NCBI GenBank assembly: GCA_903852815.1
Contig: CAINRW010000058.1
Span: 1 to 38,574, forward strand
Length of the DNA: 38,574 bases
Direction: 5' to 3'
Origin: an uncultured Actinomycetes bacterium
GTDB lineage: Bacteria > Actinomycetota > Actinomycetes > Nanopelagicales > Nanopelagicaceae
Each line of letters begins with the position of its first letter. Position 1 is the first letter of the stretch. A model generated the notes under the pieces. The model was not told where the DNA came from. It was given only the letters and a program-made list of their open reading frames with translations, and made no database searches. Both the position numbers and the translations under genes were made by a program. Below, in pieces: positions 8,467 through 17,544 of the stretch.

Positions 8467-8524
8467 GTGCATCTCCTTCTGCCTCTACCTATTTAAACGC
8501 GAGATTGAAGGAGACTCACAATTT
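8430..8524 (-). repeat. VWA 5' end and leader, right copy of 95-bp direct repeat
   Basis: Same orientation as 6258-6352. The coding half is the better conserved half (42 of 47 bases by eye); the leader half is more diverged. The divergence means it is not a fresh duplication; it either came from a related strain or has been drifting without selection. Confidence 0.8.
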
Positions 8525-8567
8525 TTTTGTACAACCAAAACGTAAATAGCACGCAGCGAATCAGCCC

Positions 8568-8876
8568 CTAGAAGCGAGTTTCGTTTATCGCCAATTTCTT
8601 TCGAATTACTTGAGCGAGATCAACATCCAACACGTCCGCTAATCGGATTAAGTAAATCGCAACATCTGCCATTTCAAGTTCTATATCTGATTTCTTCTCA
8701 GGCGATAGTGAACCTGCCATTGATTCCTCAGCTGTCAGCCACTGAAACTCAGCAACTAATTCCCCAGCCTCCCCCGCCACAGCCATAGATAAATTCTTTG
8801 GTGTATGAAATTGCTCCCAATTACGGTCATCAGCAAATGCTCGAATTTCAGTTCTTAATGCTTCTAACTCGTTCAT
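8568..8876 (-). CDS. MazG-like nucleotide pyrophosphohydrolase
   Basis: A 102-residue all-helical MazG/RS21-C6 (dCTPase-like) protein that hydrolyses nucleoside triphosphates to monophosphate and pyrophosphate. The metal-binding motif is complete: Glu36 and Glu39 in GEAGEL and Glu68, Asp71 in ELEMAD. The N-terminal FADDRNWEQFHTPKNL is typical of the family. The protein ends soon after KKLAINETRF, slightly shorter than usual. It follows the DUF2075 gene by 9 bp on the same strand, so the two are almost certainly co-transcribed. Nucleotide-pool depletion or sanitation linked to the partner helicase is an inference. Confidence 0.88.
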   Translation of the reverse strand: MNELEALRTEIRAFADDRNWEQFHTPKNLSMAVAGEAGELVAEFQWLTAEESMAGSLSPEKKSDIELEMADVAIYLIRLADVLDVDLAQVIRKKLAINETRF

Positions 8877-8885
8877 GATTGCCCC

Positions 8886-10742
8886 TTAGTTAGGTAGTAA
8901 CTTCTTAAAGTGCGCAGCAGTTTCTGGATCAACAAAATATACATAGCAACCCTTCATTCCGCGGCTCATTAAAGTTCGATAGGTGTTTCGGATAATTTCA
9001 TCAGCCTTTATTTCGGCAGCCACTGGGTCTTCTTTAAACTCCTTTTTGAACCCTGACAGCGATTTGTCTGTCTTGGCACGGGCTGAAGGGTCAGTGCGCA
9101 AAATCCCATCTCGGGCAATTAGATCCCTACCAATAATGACTCCCACATAATCTACTTCTAATCCCTGGCATGTATGAATGCATCCAACTTCTTCGACCGA
9201 ATTAGGGCTCATAATCCATTCGCCACCATCAGCAGTTAGGTTCCAGGTTGCCTTGTAATTAAATTCGCTAATAACGATGTCAGATAATTTCGGATTATTC
9301 TTACTTATCCAATCCCAGCAATACCCGGCAACTACCCGTGATTTATTGTTGAGCTTGTTCTTTTCTTTAATCATGTTGTGAAGTTCTACTGGATTATCAA
9401 ATATCTGAAAATCAAACTTATCTTTTGAAAAGTAGTGGTTGGAATCTGGGTGCACGCCAAGAGTTTCATCAAGCCAGGCCATGTAATCATCAGATCCCGA
9501 ACAACGAAATTGTGAGGTCAGTTCTAACCGCTCAACCAAAGCACCAGCCAAACCTGCCTGCTCCTCAATCATAGAAATCTCACCGACATCTGCCCAGGTA
9601 ACCTTTTGGGCTTCATCAATAAAGAAAACTGACGTATGCGCAGAGTTGATGATTTCCTTTACCTGATTCTCACCAAGGTTTCTAAACATTCCGGACTTCA
9701 TCTTTAATCGATGTGCCTCGTCGACGATTAAAGTATCAAAGCTCTCCGCAGAGGTTTCCGTAAAAGACCCAGATCCACTAAAAAGACTCCTAATGTCTGC
9801 CTTACCAAATATTTTTTTGAGTTTTGCTTCAAACACGGCTCTAGGCGCAGCATTTGGAGTTACATATCGGGCGTTCAATCTTTGACCCGTCAAACGCGCG
9901 AGTGCATTAATCGAAATTACTGATTTGCCGGTACCTGGACCACCATTAATTACTAATACTCTTTTTTGCCCAATTAATGAATCATTTGTAGCTTTTATAA
10001 TTTTTTCCAAAACTGTCTTCTGTTCATCCAACAACACATATTCTTCATGTCCTTTTAGCATTGATCCCACAGAATCTGCCAACTGTTGCGATGGACGGAT
10101 GACAGCAGTATCTATGCGCTCAAGTAATGCAGTACCAGTACCCTCTGCAATATTTGAACTAATGAGATCCCGTAATTCCTGACTTTGCCCTTTAATGAAG
10201 ACTGGAACTTCGCGCAATTTTTCTTCGTAACGTGAATCATTCACTACTTTCGCGTCTGTACAGTTGTGCAAGTATGCGCATGCATTCACGGATACATCTG
10301 TTTCATAGATATATTCGTTGTACATTTTCAAGTGGCTTAGATAGCTCCATGCTTGATATGCAGGGTGCGTCGTATCTCGCTTGCTACCGCCTAGATATGT
10401 GCTCACATGTTCTGCTAAATCTGAGAATTCAATATCTGTCCACTGTTTTAACTCAATAATAAATAATGATTCTTTGCCACTCGCATTCTTTCCAGAAAGC
10501 ATAAAATCGATTCTAAATGCCCGCCCATTCACTCGGTATTCAATTGCTACACCTGCATCACCAGGTATTGAAGGTGTATTCAGTGCATGGAACATGTTAT
10601 TTCCGAGGGAATTACGCCAAGAGGAATATTCAGATTCACCTACGTTATGCCCAAGTTTGCGCTTCACTTCAGCACGAACCTTGTCTTCAATTTCAGGTGC
10701 ATCCAAGAGAAATTGATCCTTGGTGGCTAAGTAGGCAAGCAT
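8886..10742 (-). CDS. DUF2075 nuclease/helicase
   Basis: A 618-residue protein of the DUF2075 (schlafen group 3-like) P-loop NTPase family. The C-terminal two thirds is an SF1-type helicase: Walker A GGPGTGKS (267-274), Walker B DEAH (341-344), a second FFIDEAQ motif, and HTCQGLEVDYVGVIIGRD near the end. The N-terminal domain has FRIDFMLSG with Asp79 and IIELKQW with Glu97-x-Lys99, a PD-(D/E)xK nuclease pattern. Its start ATG at 10742 follows a gap of 152 bp that probably holds the promoter. It pairs with the MazG-like gene downstream. Likely a defence or repair enzyme acting on nucleic acid ends; substrate not deducible. Confidence 0.87.
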   Translation of the reverse strand: MLAYLATKDQFLLDAPEIEDKVRAEVKRKLGHNVGESEYSSWRNSLGNNMFHALNTPSIPGDAGVAIEYRVNGRAFRIDFMLSGKNASGKESLFIIELKQWTDIEFSDLAEHVSTYLGGSKRDTTHPAYQAWSYLSHLKMYNEYIYETDVSVNACAYLHNCTDAKVVNDSRYEEKLREVPVFIKGQSQELRDLISSNIAEGTGTALLERIDTAVIRPSQQLADSVGSMLKGHEEYVLLDEQKTVLEKIIKATNDSLIGQKRVLVINGGPGTGKSVISINALARLTGQRLNARYVTPNAAPRAVFEAKLKKIFGKADIRSLFSGSGSFTETSAESFDTLIVDEAHRLKMKSGMFRNLGENQVKEIINSAHTSVFFIDEAQKVTWADVGEISMIEEQAGLAGALVERLELTSQFRCSGSDDYMAWLDETLGVHPDSNHYFSKDKFDFQIFDNPVELHNMIKEKNKLNNKSRVVAGYCWDWISKNNPKLSDIVISEFNYKATWNLTADGGEWIMSPNSVEEVGCIHTCQGLEVDYVGVIIGRDLIARDGILRTDPSARAKTDKSLSGFKKEFKEDPVAAEIKADEIIRNTYRTLMSRGMKGCYVYFVDPETAAHFKKLLPN

Positions 10743-10894
10743 GATTGGATGGTAACTTAGAAATTAGGAAAATGTCGATATTGCTTCAAAATTAATAGGA
10801 AATAAACAGTCATAAAATGCAATGTCTAGGGAAGGAATAAACAGAGTTTAATGAAGAGATTAGAATCCATCCATTATCAAAAACTCAATATTTA

Positions 10895-12829
10895 TTAAAA
10901 GGGATAATACTGGAGAAAATTTGTTAATAACATCTCCGCTCGTGCATCAATTAACTCAGGTGTCCATTTTCCAATTCTCTCCGCCTGCCAGTTTTCATTC
11001 AGCGACAGTTTCACAAATCTATTTTCAATTAAAATTTCTTTCTTTTTTAAAAATCTCTCATTGGACATTTCTGTATTTATTGACTTAGGTATAACAGCCA
11101 AGTTACCGAGAGTGTGCAGACGATTCTTTAAAGCACTTGTAGATTCCTCCCACTTGCGGATATCTGCTTTCCATTTATCTGAAGATTGAGGGAATATATG
11201 GTCGATTGTTAAAACGTCAGATTGTGAGCTGCGTAGTAAATTAGAACAATGCTCACCAACTAGGTTTCTTTCAATTCCTTGAAATAGAGCAAGTATCTGC
11301 CGCGAAGTTCTATTTTCGTAAATGTTTCCATTTGAACTGTATGGATCAGTTTTGCTCACTCCTGATGGAAGTAATCTCTTCTTCAAATCTAAATCATTAT
11401 GCTTAGTCTGCTGCAATAAATCTTCCAAGCGCTCCAGTGTGTAATCGCCTCCAAGTTGCCCGCAGATATTCATGATTGAGGCACGTAGAGGGGAAAGAGG
11501 ATCGCCAGAGATAATATATCGCCCCAAATAGTTTTCCACCAAACTAATTCCCCGTTGTAAATCTTCCTTCGCAAAATTTTCAAAGTAGAACCGATTAACC
11601 AAATTCAATAGAAGTGGAACGACTGGGCCGCTTGACATCCATTCCATTGTCAATAAGGATGTTTTTACCTTGTCGGGTAACTCTTTGGTTTCCCGTCCAA
11701 TTTCAATTGGTGTTCCATTTTTCTTAATGCTCGCCCAACTTACTAAATTAGTTAGAATAACTTTTTCGGCTATAGATTTGGCAAGTAAAGTATTACGATT
11801 CGAATTGTAATATTTTGCAAACTGTCGGGCTGTTTTATCCTTACTTACCAATTGGAAACGTCTTTCACCTAACGAAATCAAAAGATCGTATAGGAAAGTG
11901 TCGAATGCCGAGGAACCCTTTACACCAATTTTCAATTTTGCTACTTGACGTTCAACATTCTTCCATGAGTTTTCATACAATTCTGATCTTAAATCAGGTT
12001 CTTTAATATTTGCAAAAATAAAATTCCTTAAGTGGTCAAATTGCATCATTTCTGTTCGCTGACCATTCAATGCATTAAAAATATCCGCTGGATCTTCATC
12101 TTGATTATTCACTTCAAGAACCAGCAAGGAAAGTTTGTCTACAGTTGACTTCAATAAATCTGCTGAGCTATATCCGGTTGATTTAGATATTCGTAAAGAT
12201 GTTCCATTTGCGCTTTGGCTAGTGTTCCTCTTTATTAAACAATCTTTCCAATATGTCTCTATTTCAGAAAAGCTGGTCATGGATTCTTGGTTTCTCGAAA
12301 GTTTAGGCGTTTCATGAGGTTCCTGCTCATTCATTGCATCCTTCCCGAGCCACAAAATCCATCTGAAATACGTGTATGCATGGAGTAATCCACTCTCTTC
12401 GGCCTTGAAATTCCTATAATTGTGAATCCACTTCTTATTCATCACTAAATCCCAGTTTTCTAAATCAGTCTCCTGGCAATAGACGTTGGTAAATTTAACA
12501 TTTAGATCAATACCCTCATCTTTTGAATGATCCAAAATAGCTTGCAACCAAATTCGCAATGTTAGGAGTCTCTGCTGCCCGTCAATAATGTCTATATGTT
12601 TATGCAGCAGTGGACTATCTGCTTTTGAGCACTCAGGTTTGCTCTCCGTCGTTATGGCGACACCAATAAAGTGACTTTCTCGCTGATTTGTCGTTCCTTC
12701 AGCAATATCTCTAATAAGACTCTGCCAGCGGTCTCTAGTCCACTCATATGGGCGCTGATAAGGAGGAATAACCAAACACGTATCTTGACCAAGTAACAAG
12801 TCTCTGACTAATCCAATTTTTGGTTGCAT
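10895..12829 (-). CDS. DUF262/DUF1524 protein, second copy
   Basis: A 644-residue DUF262 plus DUF1524 protein, the same architecture and by chance the same length as the gene at 6454, but with little sequence likeness, so it is not a recent duplicate. Motifs: IPPYQRPYEW (21-30), DGQQRL (83-88), IFNALNGQ in the middle, and the HNH element DHIFP (543-547) with TLGNLA (574-579). The N-terminal half is the ParB-like NTPase domain and the C-terminal third is the HNH nuclease. It is transcribed divergently from the methyltransferase at 13051 across a 221-bp intergenic region. Confidence 0.87.
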   Translation of the reverse strand: MQPKIGLVRDLLLGQDTCLVIPPYQRPYEWTRDRWQSLIRDIAEGTTNQRESHFIGVAITTESKPECSKADSPLLHKHIDIIDGQQRLLTLRIWLQAILDHSKDEGIDLNVKFTNVYCQETDLENWDLVMNKKWIHNYRNFKAEESGLLHAYTYFRWILWLGKDAMNEQEPHETPKLSRNQESMTSFSEIETYWKDCLIKRNTSQSANGTSLRISKSTGYSSADLLKSTVDKLSLLVLEVNNQDEDPADIFNALNGQRTEMMQFDHLRNFIFANIKEPDLRSELYENSWKNVERQVAKLKIGVKGSSAFDTFLYDLLISLGERRFQLVSKDKTARQFAKYYNSNRNTLLAKSIAEKVILTNLVSWASIKKNGTPIEIGRETKELPDKVKTSLLTMEWMSSGPVVPLLLNLVNRFYFENFAKEDLQRGISLVENYLGRYIISGDPLSPLRASIMNICGQLGGDYTLERLEDLLQQTKHNDLDLKKRLLPSGVSKTDPYSSNGNIYENRTSRQILALFQGIERNLVGEHCSNLLRSSQSDVLTIDHIFPQSSDKWKADIRKWEESTSALKNRLHTLGNLAVIPKSINTEMSNERFLKKKEILIENRFVKLSLNENWQAERIGKWTPELIDARAEMLLTNFLQYYPF

Positions 12830-12880
12830 AAGCTAAGCGTATTCACTTTGTTCTAAAAATCTAAGCACCAACTCAATTTT

Positions 12881-12983
12881 CCAAAAGGCGCAAAATGAGG
12901 ATTGTAGGCGACTTTTCTCATTCCCGGAGCGAAAGCGACTTTTCCGTATGAAAATCCCTAAGCCAAAAGGCGCAAAGTTATGA
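12881..12983. promoter_or_regulatory. Nested direct repeats in the methyltransferase promoter region
   Basis: CCAAAAGGCGCAAA occurs at 12881-12894 and again at 12963-12976, each followed closely by TGA. Between them GCGACTTTTC occurs at 12908-12917 and 12935-12944. Two pairs of repeats, one inside the other, lie between the divergent DUF262 and methyltransferase genes. They could be operator sites; no binding protein is known. Confidence 0.45.
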
Positions 12984-12988
12984 ATTTT

Positions 12989-13009
12989 AAGCTGAGTCGA
13001 TCCCAGCTT
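12989..13009 (+). promoter_or_regulatory. Inverted repeat around a GATC site upstream of the methyltransferase
   Basis: AAGCTG (12989-12994) and CAGCTT (13004-13009) flank a 9-nt spacer containing GATC at 12999-13002, 42 bp upstream of the GTG start. GATC is the likely target of the neighbouring restriction-modification pair, so methylation here could feed back on expression. That is inference. Confidence 0.4.
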
Positions 13010-13050
13010 TTGTCGGCGGATGTTCCTATGCTTCTCACTGGAGGTGCCAA

Positions 13051-14307
13051 GTGGCCTATAAATCCAAGGGTTATAAAGAACCGGTTAACCCGGTTGGCAA
13101 TGTCGCAGAATTATTCGCAGGCGTTGGTGGGTTTCGCATTGGCCTAGCTCGGGCGGGCTGGAAAACTGTATTTTCAAATCAGTGGGAACCTGCCACGAAA
13201 GTTCAACATGCATCTGACGTTTACGTTGCCCGCTTTGGTGAGCATGGCCATAGCAATGAAGATATTGCAAATGTTGAATCTCTTCCTAGAAATATTGATT
13301 TATTAGTCGGCGGGTTTCCTTGCCAAGATTACTCAGTCGCGAAAACACTAAATAGCGCAAAGGGCTTAAAAGGCAAAAAGGGAGTCTTGTGGTGGGAAAT
13401 CCTTCGATTAGTGAATGGTCAAAAGCCCAAGTTTATCTTCCTAGAAAATGTGGATCGATTACTTAAGTCACCTTCAAATCAGCGTGGAAGAGATTTTGCC
13501 GTTATGTTAAAAACCTTGGGCGATGAGGGCTACACCATTGAATGGCGAGTAGTAAATGCTGCTGAATATGGATTTCCTCAAAGACGAATACGCGTATTTA
13601 TCGTGGCAACAAAGAAGAAAAAGGGTGCAAAAAAACAGACACCTGAAAGCATCATAGGTAAGACTGGAATTTTGGCACGCGCGTTACCAATTGGAACAAT
13701 AAATTCAGAACTCCAACAAATTGAATTACTCGATGAAGTCGATCAAGTCAGTACTCGCTTTAATAAAGGCGGTGGCAAAAGCCCCTTCCTGAACTCTGGT
13801 TACTATGTAGACGGAATCGCTTACACTGTTAAATCTGAAGCAAAACTTTCTAACTCTGCAATGGTTCTCGGTGATGTCTTGCAACCAGATTCTCAAGTTT
13901 CCGATGAATATTGGGTCGAAGAGAAGCGCATCAAGGAATGGAAATACCTGAAAGGCGCAAAGAGTATTGAGCGAACTCACAAAGGGTCCGGCACTTCTTA
14001 TACCTACGCAGAAGGAAAAATGGCATTCCCAGATCTACTAACTAACCCCAGTCGCACCATTCTTACGGCAGAAGGTGGCAATACACCTTCTCGTTTTAAA
14101 CATATTATTCAAACAAAGAATGGTTACCGGCGCTTAACGCCGATAGAGCTTGAAAGGCTTAATGGGTTTCCTGATAATTGGACACAATTAGATAATCAAG
14201 GAAAAGTAGTTGCAGACAGTAAACGTGCTTTTTTTATGGGTAATGCCCTTGTCATAGGCTTAATAGAAAAAGTTGGAAAGGTCTTGGCTGACGAATTAGA
14301 CAAATGA
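13051..14307 (+). CDS. C5-cytosine DNA methyltransferase
   Basis: A 418-residue C5-cytosine methyltransferase (Dcm/M.Sau3AI-like) that transfers a methyl group from S-adenosylmethionine to cytosine. Motif I is ELFAGVGGFRIG (20-31), the catalytic motif IV is GGFPCQDYS with Cys91, motif VI is ENVDRLL (132-138), motif VIII is PQRRIRVF, and motifs IX-X follow a target-recognition region, ending RRLTPIELERLNGFP and MGNALVIGLIEKV. It starts at GTG with a strong GGAGGT ribosome binding site seven bases upstream. The convergent Sau3AI-type endonuclease 37 bp away is the partner; from that family the target is predicted to be GATC, methylated at C. Confidence 0.92.
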   Translation: MAYKSKGYKEPVNPVGNVAELFAGVGGFRIGLARAGWKTVFSNQWEPATKVQHASDVYVARFGEHGHSNEDIANVESLPRNIDLLVGGFPCQDYSVAKTLNSAKGLKGKKGVLWWEILRLVNGQKPKFIFLENVDRLLKSPSNQRGRDFAVMLKTLGDEGYTIEWRVVNAAEYGFPQRRIRVFIVATKKKKGAKKQTPESIIGKTGILARALPIGTINSELQQIELLDEVDQVSTRFNKGGGKSPFLNSGYYVDGIAYTVKSEAKLSNSAMVLGDVLQPDSQVSDEYWVEEKRIKEWKYLKGAKSIERTHKGSGTSYTYAEGKMAFPDLLTNPSRTILTAEGGNTPSRFKHIIQTKNGYRRLTPIELERLNGFPDNWTQLDNQGKVVADSKRAFFMGNALVIGLIEKVGKVLADELDK

Positions 14308-14344
14308 CCCTCTAATTTCTAATAACCTTCACTAACATAAAGAA

Positions 14345-15676
14345 TTAAGCTAATTCGCGGACTACGCCTGCGATATATCCTTTGTTTAGCCAAAAACACT
14401 TTTTAACCTGGAAATCACCTTGTGGCGTCGGCAATTTATCCGCACCGTCACGAGCTTTTGGGCGTACATGGGCAACGGGGCTTTCACTCGAGCGTGGTAA
14501 GTCACTTGCATCTATAGAAACTCTGCGTTTAGTTTCTTCCCAAACACGTTGCGCCTCTACGCGATCGGTATATGGCATATTCCAGTAGGAGACTTTTTCC
14601 AGTCTCTCCACATCAAATTCATCTAATTGGAATATTACGAAAAGGAATTTGTGTTCTATTTTGTCAAAAAAACTGGAATCTTCCCAGTTCTCATCCACAA
14701 TATCCAGGTACTTGAATCCAGGAAACGACATAGCTTCGCGCGGACTACCCAATTTCGTTAAACGGACCGTCTTTATTTCAATTCCCGCTTTGTCCAATTC
14801 AAGTGGGAGCTGCTCTTCGTTTACAAGTATTCGATTCACTACATCTTTCAGAAAACCTTTGTGGTTCGCGCTCTTTTGGAAATAGTTAAGGGCGACTGAA
14901 ATTTCCTCCACTGATTTTCCTAAGTAGGGTTGGAATTTTGATTTCGTCACTTCCTCAAACGTCGCACCTAGATTAATGCCTAATACCGGCTGGTTAGCAT
15001 ATTCTCTGTCTATAAGTTTATTAACGTAACTTTGCTTGAAAGAAAAGGCTCTCGCCTTAGCCCTTTCAGTAGAAAAAGGTTGTTTCTTTAAAGCTTCACT
15101 CTCCCCACCAGATCCTTTGCGACAGGCTCCTAAATAGAAAGTGTCCCCTTCGGAGAGTTCATGGGCTTTCCCATCCAAGACGCGCTGTCTAATAAACTCC
15201 CAGTCACGCCTTATTTGTTCTGCATCATTTTTTGGGATTTCATATAGCAGGGGCGATAGCACAAATTTGCGGTCAATGACAGATTTCTCTTTTGTGTATA
15301 AGTACAAAAGAATCAACATCAATTTGCATTTATTATGGAAAGTTGAACTCTCCCAGCTTTCTTTGACGATTGCTTCATAATCAATCATTGTAAGAACAAG
15401 TCGTTCTTTGGCTCTAAATTTTTCCGATTTAAACAAGACGCCGGTAGTTTTAAGCTCGAGACCAGCTTCCTTAAAATCTGGATCATGATTATTTGGTGGC
15501 GTGTGTTCAAAGTAGTACTTTTCAACCAATGAACCCAAATCTCCTCGGTTCCTAGTATTCGTCACGCCTTCAGGAAGATTTACTGCTTCGGCTAAAGTCT
15601 TGCCGATAAGCTTTACCGCAAATTCATAGATGGATGTGACTGAAGTTTTGTCATACTTTGATTCATTATTTGTCAA
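14345..15676 (-). CDS. Sau3AI/MutH-type restriction endonuclease
   Basis: A 443-residue type II endonuclease of the Sau3AI/MutH family. The N-terminal nuclease motifs are visible: GDLGSLVEKYYF with Glu52, DPDF with Asp67, and ELK with Glu74-x-Lys76, followed by KERLVLTMIDY. Sau3AI (489 residues) has a catalytic and a second, inactive MutH-like domain; the C-terminal half here is long enough for the same plan. Family members cut at GATC, and cutting is blocked by C5 methylation. It converges on the methyltransferase gene with a 37-bp gap. The 137-bp gap upstream should carry its promoter. Confidence 0.9.
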   Translation of the reverse strand: MTNNESKYDKTSVTSIYEFAVKLIGKTLAEAVNLPEGVTNTRNRGDLGSLVEKYYFEHTPPNNHDPDFKEAGLELKTTGVLFKSEKFRAKERLVLTMIDYEAIVKESWESSTFHNKCKLMLILLYLYTKEKSVIDRKFVLSPLLYEIPKNDAEQIRRDWEFIRQRVLDGKAHELSEGDTFYLGACRKGSGGESEALKKQPFSTERAKARAFSFKQSYVNKLIDREYANQPVLGINLGATFEEVTKSKFQPYLGKSVEEISVALNYFQKSANHKGFLKDVVNRILVNEEQLPLELDKAGIEIKTVRLTKLGSPREAMSFPGFKYLDIVDENWEDSSFFDKIEHKFLFVIFQLDEFDVERLEKVSYWNMPYTDRVEAQRVWEETKRRVSIDASDLPRSSESPVAHVRPKARDGADKLPTPQGDFQVKKCFWLNKGYIAGVVRELA

Positions 15677-15813
15677 TCAATACCTCAATTCCAAACCATT
15701 TTCAATATAACTCACTTTTTCGCCTTCCAACTCGAAATTGAAGTGCCCTTCTAGTTTGTAATAATGATAGTTCCTTCTAGCATTTATTTCTGCCTAATTT
15801 TTGCGCATCTGAT

Positions 15814-17541
15814 TCATTCACTAATATTCATAACTAATGCTTCTGGCTTTTCAAAATCTAGAAGAATCCTAATCTCTTCTCCCTTTATATACTGATGCTC
15901 ATTCATAGCATGTTTAATTGCGGCAGTGAAACCGGTCCAAAAATTTGGAGGGCGAAGTCGGAGTTGCTGTATAGATTCCATACGCCCACAATTACACCCG
16001 ACAGGGAATACGATGTCTTTAATCATCGCTCGCAATTCCAATGGTGGAAATAGCACCCCTGCGGTCATAGTGTTGAGATTAGGGGTTATTCTTAAAAGTA
16101 TATTTGCCCCACTAAATTCAAATTCGACGTGCGTCTTATCTTCGGCAGCATTCGCGATGTTTGCATATCGCTTTACGAAGCCCGGATCAGTTTTCACATT
16201 TGCCAATGCCATAACAGATGAACCCACAGGTCGTATCAAGGGATTGAATAATAAGAAAACACTTACGGAATTGAGATTTTTGCCATCTCGAAGTGCTGCT
16301 GAAGTTAGTTCATTTCGGTGCATCATTCCATTTGGCGAATCCTGAAAAATCTCGAGGAACCAAATGTCGGTGGGGCTGAGTTCTGGTTCTTGATTGGTAT
16401 TTTCTTTATAAGTTTCATATGAAGGGTTTTCTCCGGCTACCTCCTTTATTAGAGCAATTTGATCAGCGTTTGTACCAAAAAGCACGGTTTGGCGATAACT
16501 TGCTTGACGCTCAATTCCAACTAAAACAACTTCTGGTTCTAAATGCCCAAAAACTTTGAGCTGTTTGCCAATTGCGTTCTCAAAGGCCGTATCTAATCGC
16601 GCTGTGCGCGCTAAGACCAAACGTCCTTTAAGCATTGAACGTGGATAAGCCTTCTTTATGGCTTCAAATGCTTCGACATCGCTAGATCTTGTTTCGGCGG
16701 TGTATACGGCAAGGTCTATAAGGCCAAATTTGTTTCGGTACTTTTGCGCTATTTCGCTGAGTGCGCCTTTTGCATCCAGTTGTGCATCCCAGGCTGTTTC
16801 AAGGGCTTCCACGCGGGCGATTAGATTTTCGAGTCCCAAAACCCATAAAACGGATTTTAGCTTTGAGACCGTGATTGTCTCTTTACCTAACAAATCTGCT
16901 TCTGTAAGGATAGAAATGAATTCTTCTTCATTTGCGCACAATTCAAGAGTTTCAACGAAGCCGTTAAGGAGCGAATTTTCTATTTTGAATGGGTCTATTT
17001 GTAAGCTGATGTACTTACTTTCAATTTGACGTATGCGTTCCCTCGTAACGGAAAACTCTAATCCGATATCGTCTAAGGTGCGAAGAGACGTCAGAAATGC
17101 TGGTACACGTCCGCGGAGAATCGCCATTGCCCGGTCGTCTACGCGTCGATATGCGTTATAAACCTGGATAATTCCGGAGATAAGTTCTTCGAAATTAGTT
17201 GCGTCATCAATTGAATCCGGATAATCGAAGTCTTCTACATCAAGTTCGGGAGAAACGAGGAAGGCGTCTCCATCATTCTCAAATGCACTAAAAACTCCAA
17301 TTAACTCTTCAAGTATTTGAACTTTACGTAGTTCTCCCACATTTGGCGTATCCATCAAGTCGGAAAGGTAAAGCCCTTCAATGTGTTTATAACAAATACC
17401 CTCACGCCAAGAGTCACCATATACATGTTGGGAGAGCATTCGATAAAGAGAATTAATCACTGGGTTCGAAAAGTTCTCCCAATGAAGGAGAATCTCTCGA
17501 TTCCCGTTGAAAGGTACCAAATCTGTTAAAAGTTGGTCCAT
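15814..17541 (-). CDS. HhH (alpha-CTD-like) plus sigma region 4-like HTH protein
   Basis: A 575-residue protein with two transcription-machinery-like elements. Residues about 57-82 (YLSDLMDTPNVGELRKVQIL) resemble the helix-hairpin-helix of the RNA polymerase alpha C-terminal domain. Residues about 138-178 (LDDIGLEFSVTRERIRQIES) match the sigma-70 region 4 helix-turn-helix closely. The remaining 400 residues are not recognised; they contain a possible metal pair CNC near residue 518 and a predicted winged-helix stretch (ELSPTDIWFLEIFQDSP). No sigma region 2 is present, so it is not a complete sigma factor. It is the last gene of a tight set, 3 bp after the GHKL ATPase stop. Confidence 0.72.
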   Translation of the reverse strand: MDQLLTDLVPFNGNREILLHWENFSNPVINSLYRMLSQHVYGDSWREGICYKHIEGLYLSDLMDTPNVGELRKVQILEELIGVFSAFENDGDAFLVSPELDVEDFDYPDSIDDATNFEELISGIIQVYNAYRRVDDRAMAILRGRVPAFLTSLRTLDDIGLEFSVTRERIRQIESKYISLQIDPFKIENSLLNGFVETLELCANEEEFISILTEADLLGKETITVSKLKSVLWVLGLENLIARVEALETAWDAQLDAKGALSEIAQKYRNKFGLIDLAVYTAETRSSDVEAFEAIKKAYPRSMLKGRLVLARTARLDTAFENAIGKQLKVFGHLEPEVVLVGIERQASYRQTVLFGTNADQIALIKEVAGENPSYETYKENTNQEPELSPTDIWFLEIFQDSPNGMMHRNELTSAALRDGKNLNSVSVFLLFNPLIRPVGSSVMALANVKTDPGFVKRYANIANAAEDKTHVEFEFSGANILLRITPNLNTMTAGVLFPPLELRAMIKDIVFPVGCNCGRMESIQQLRLRPPNFWTGFTAAIKHAMNEHQYIKGEEIRILLDFEKPEALVMNISE

Positions 17542-17544
17542 GCC

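Noticed and set aside
15814-17541. Complete sigma factor
   Set aside because: Only a region 4-like HTH is present; there is no region 2 helix and the protein is far longer than a sigma factor with a different remainder.
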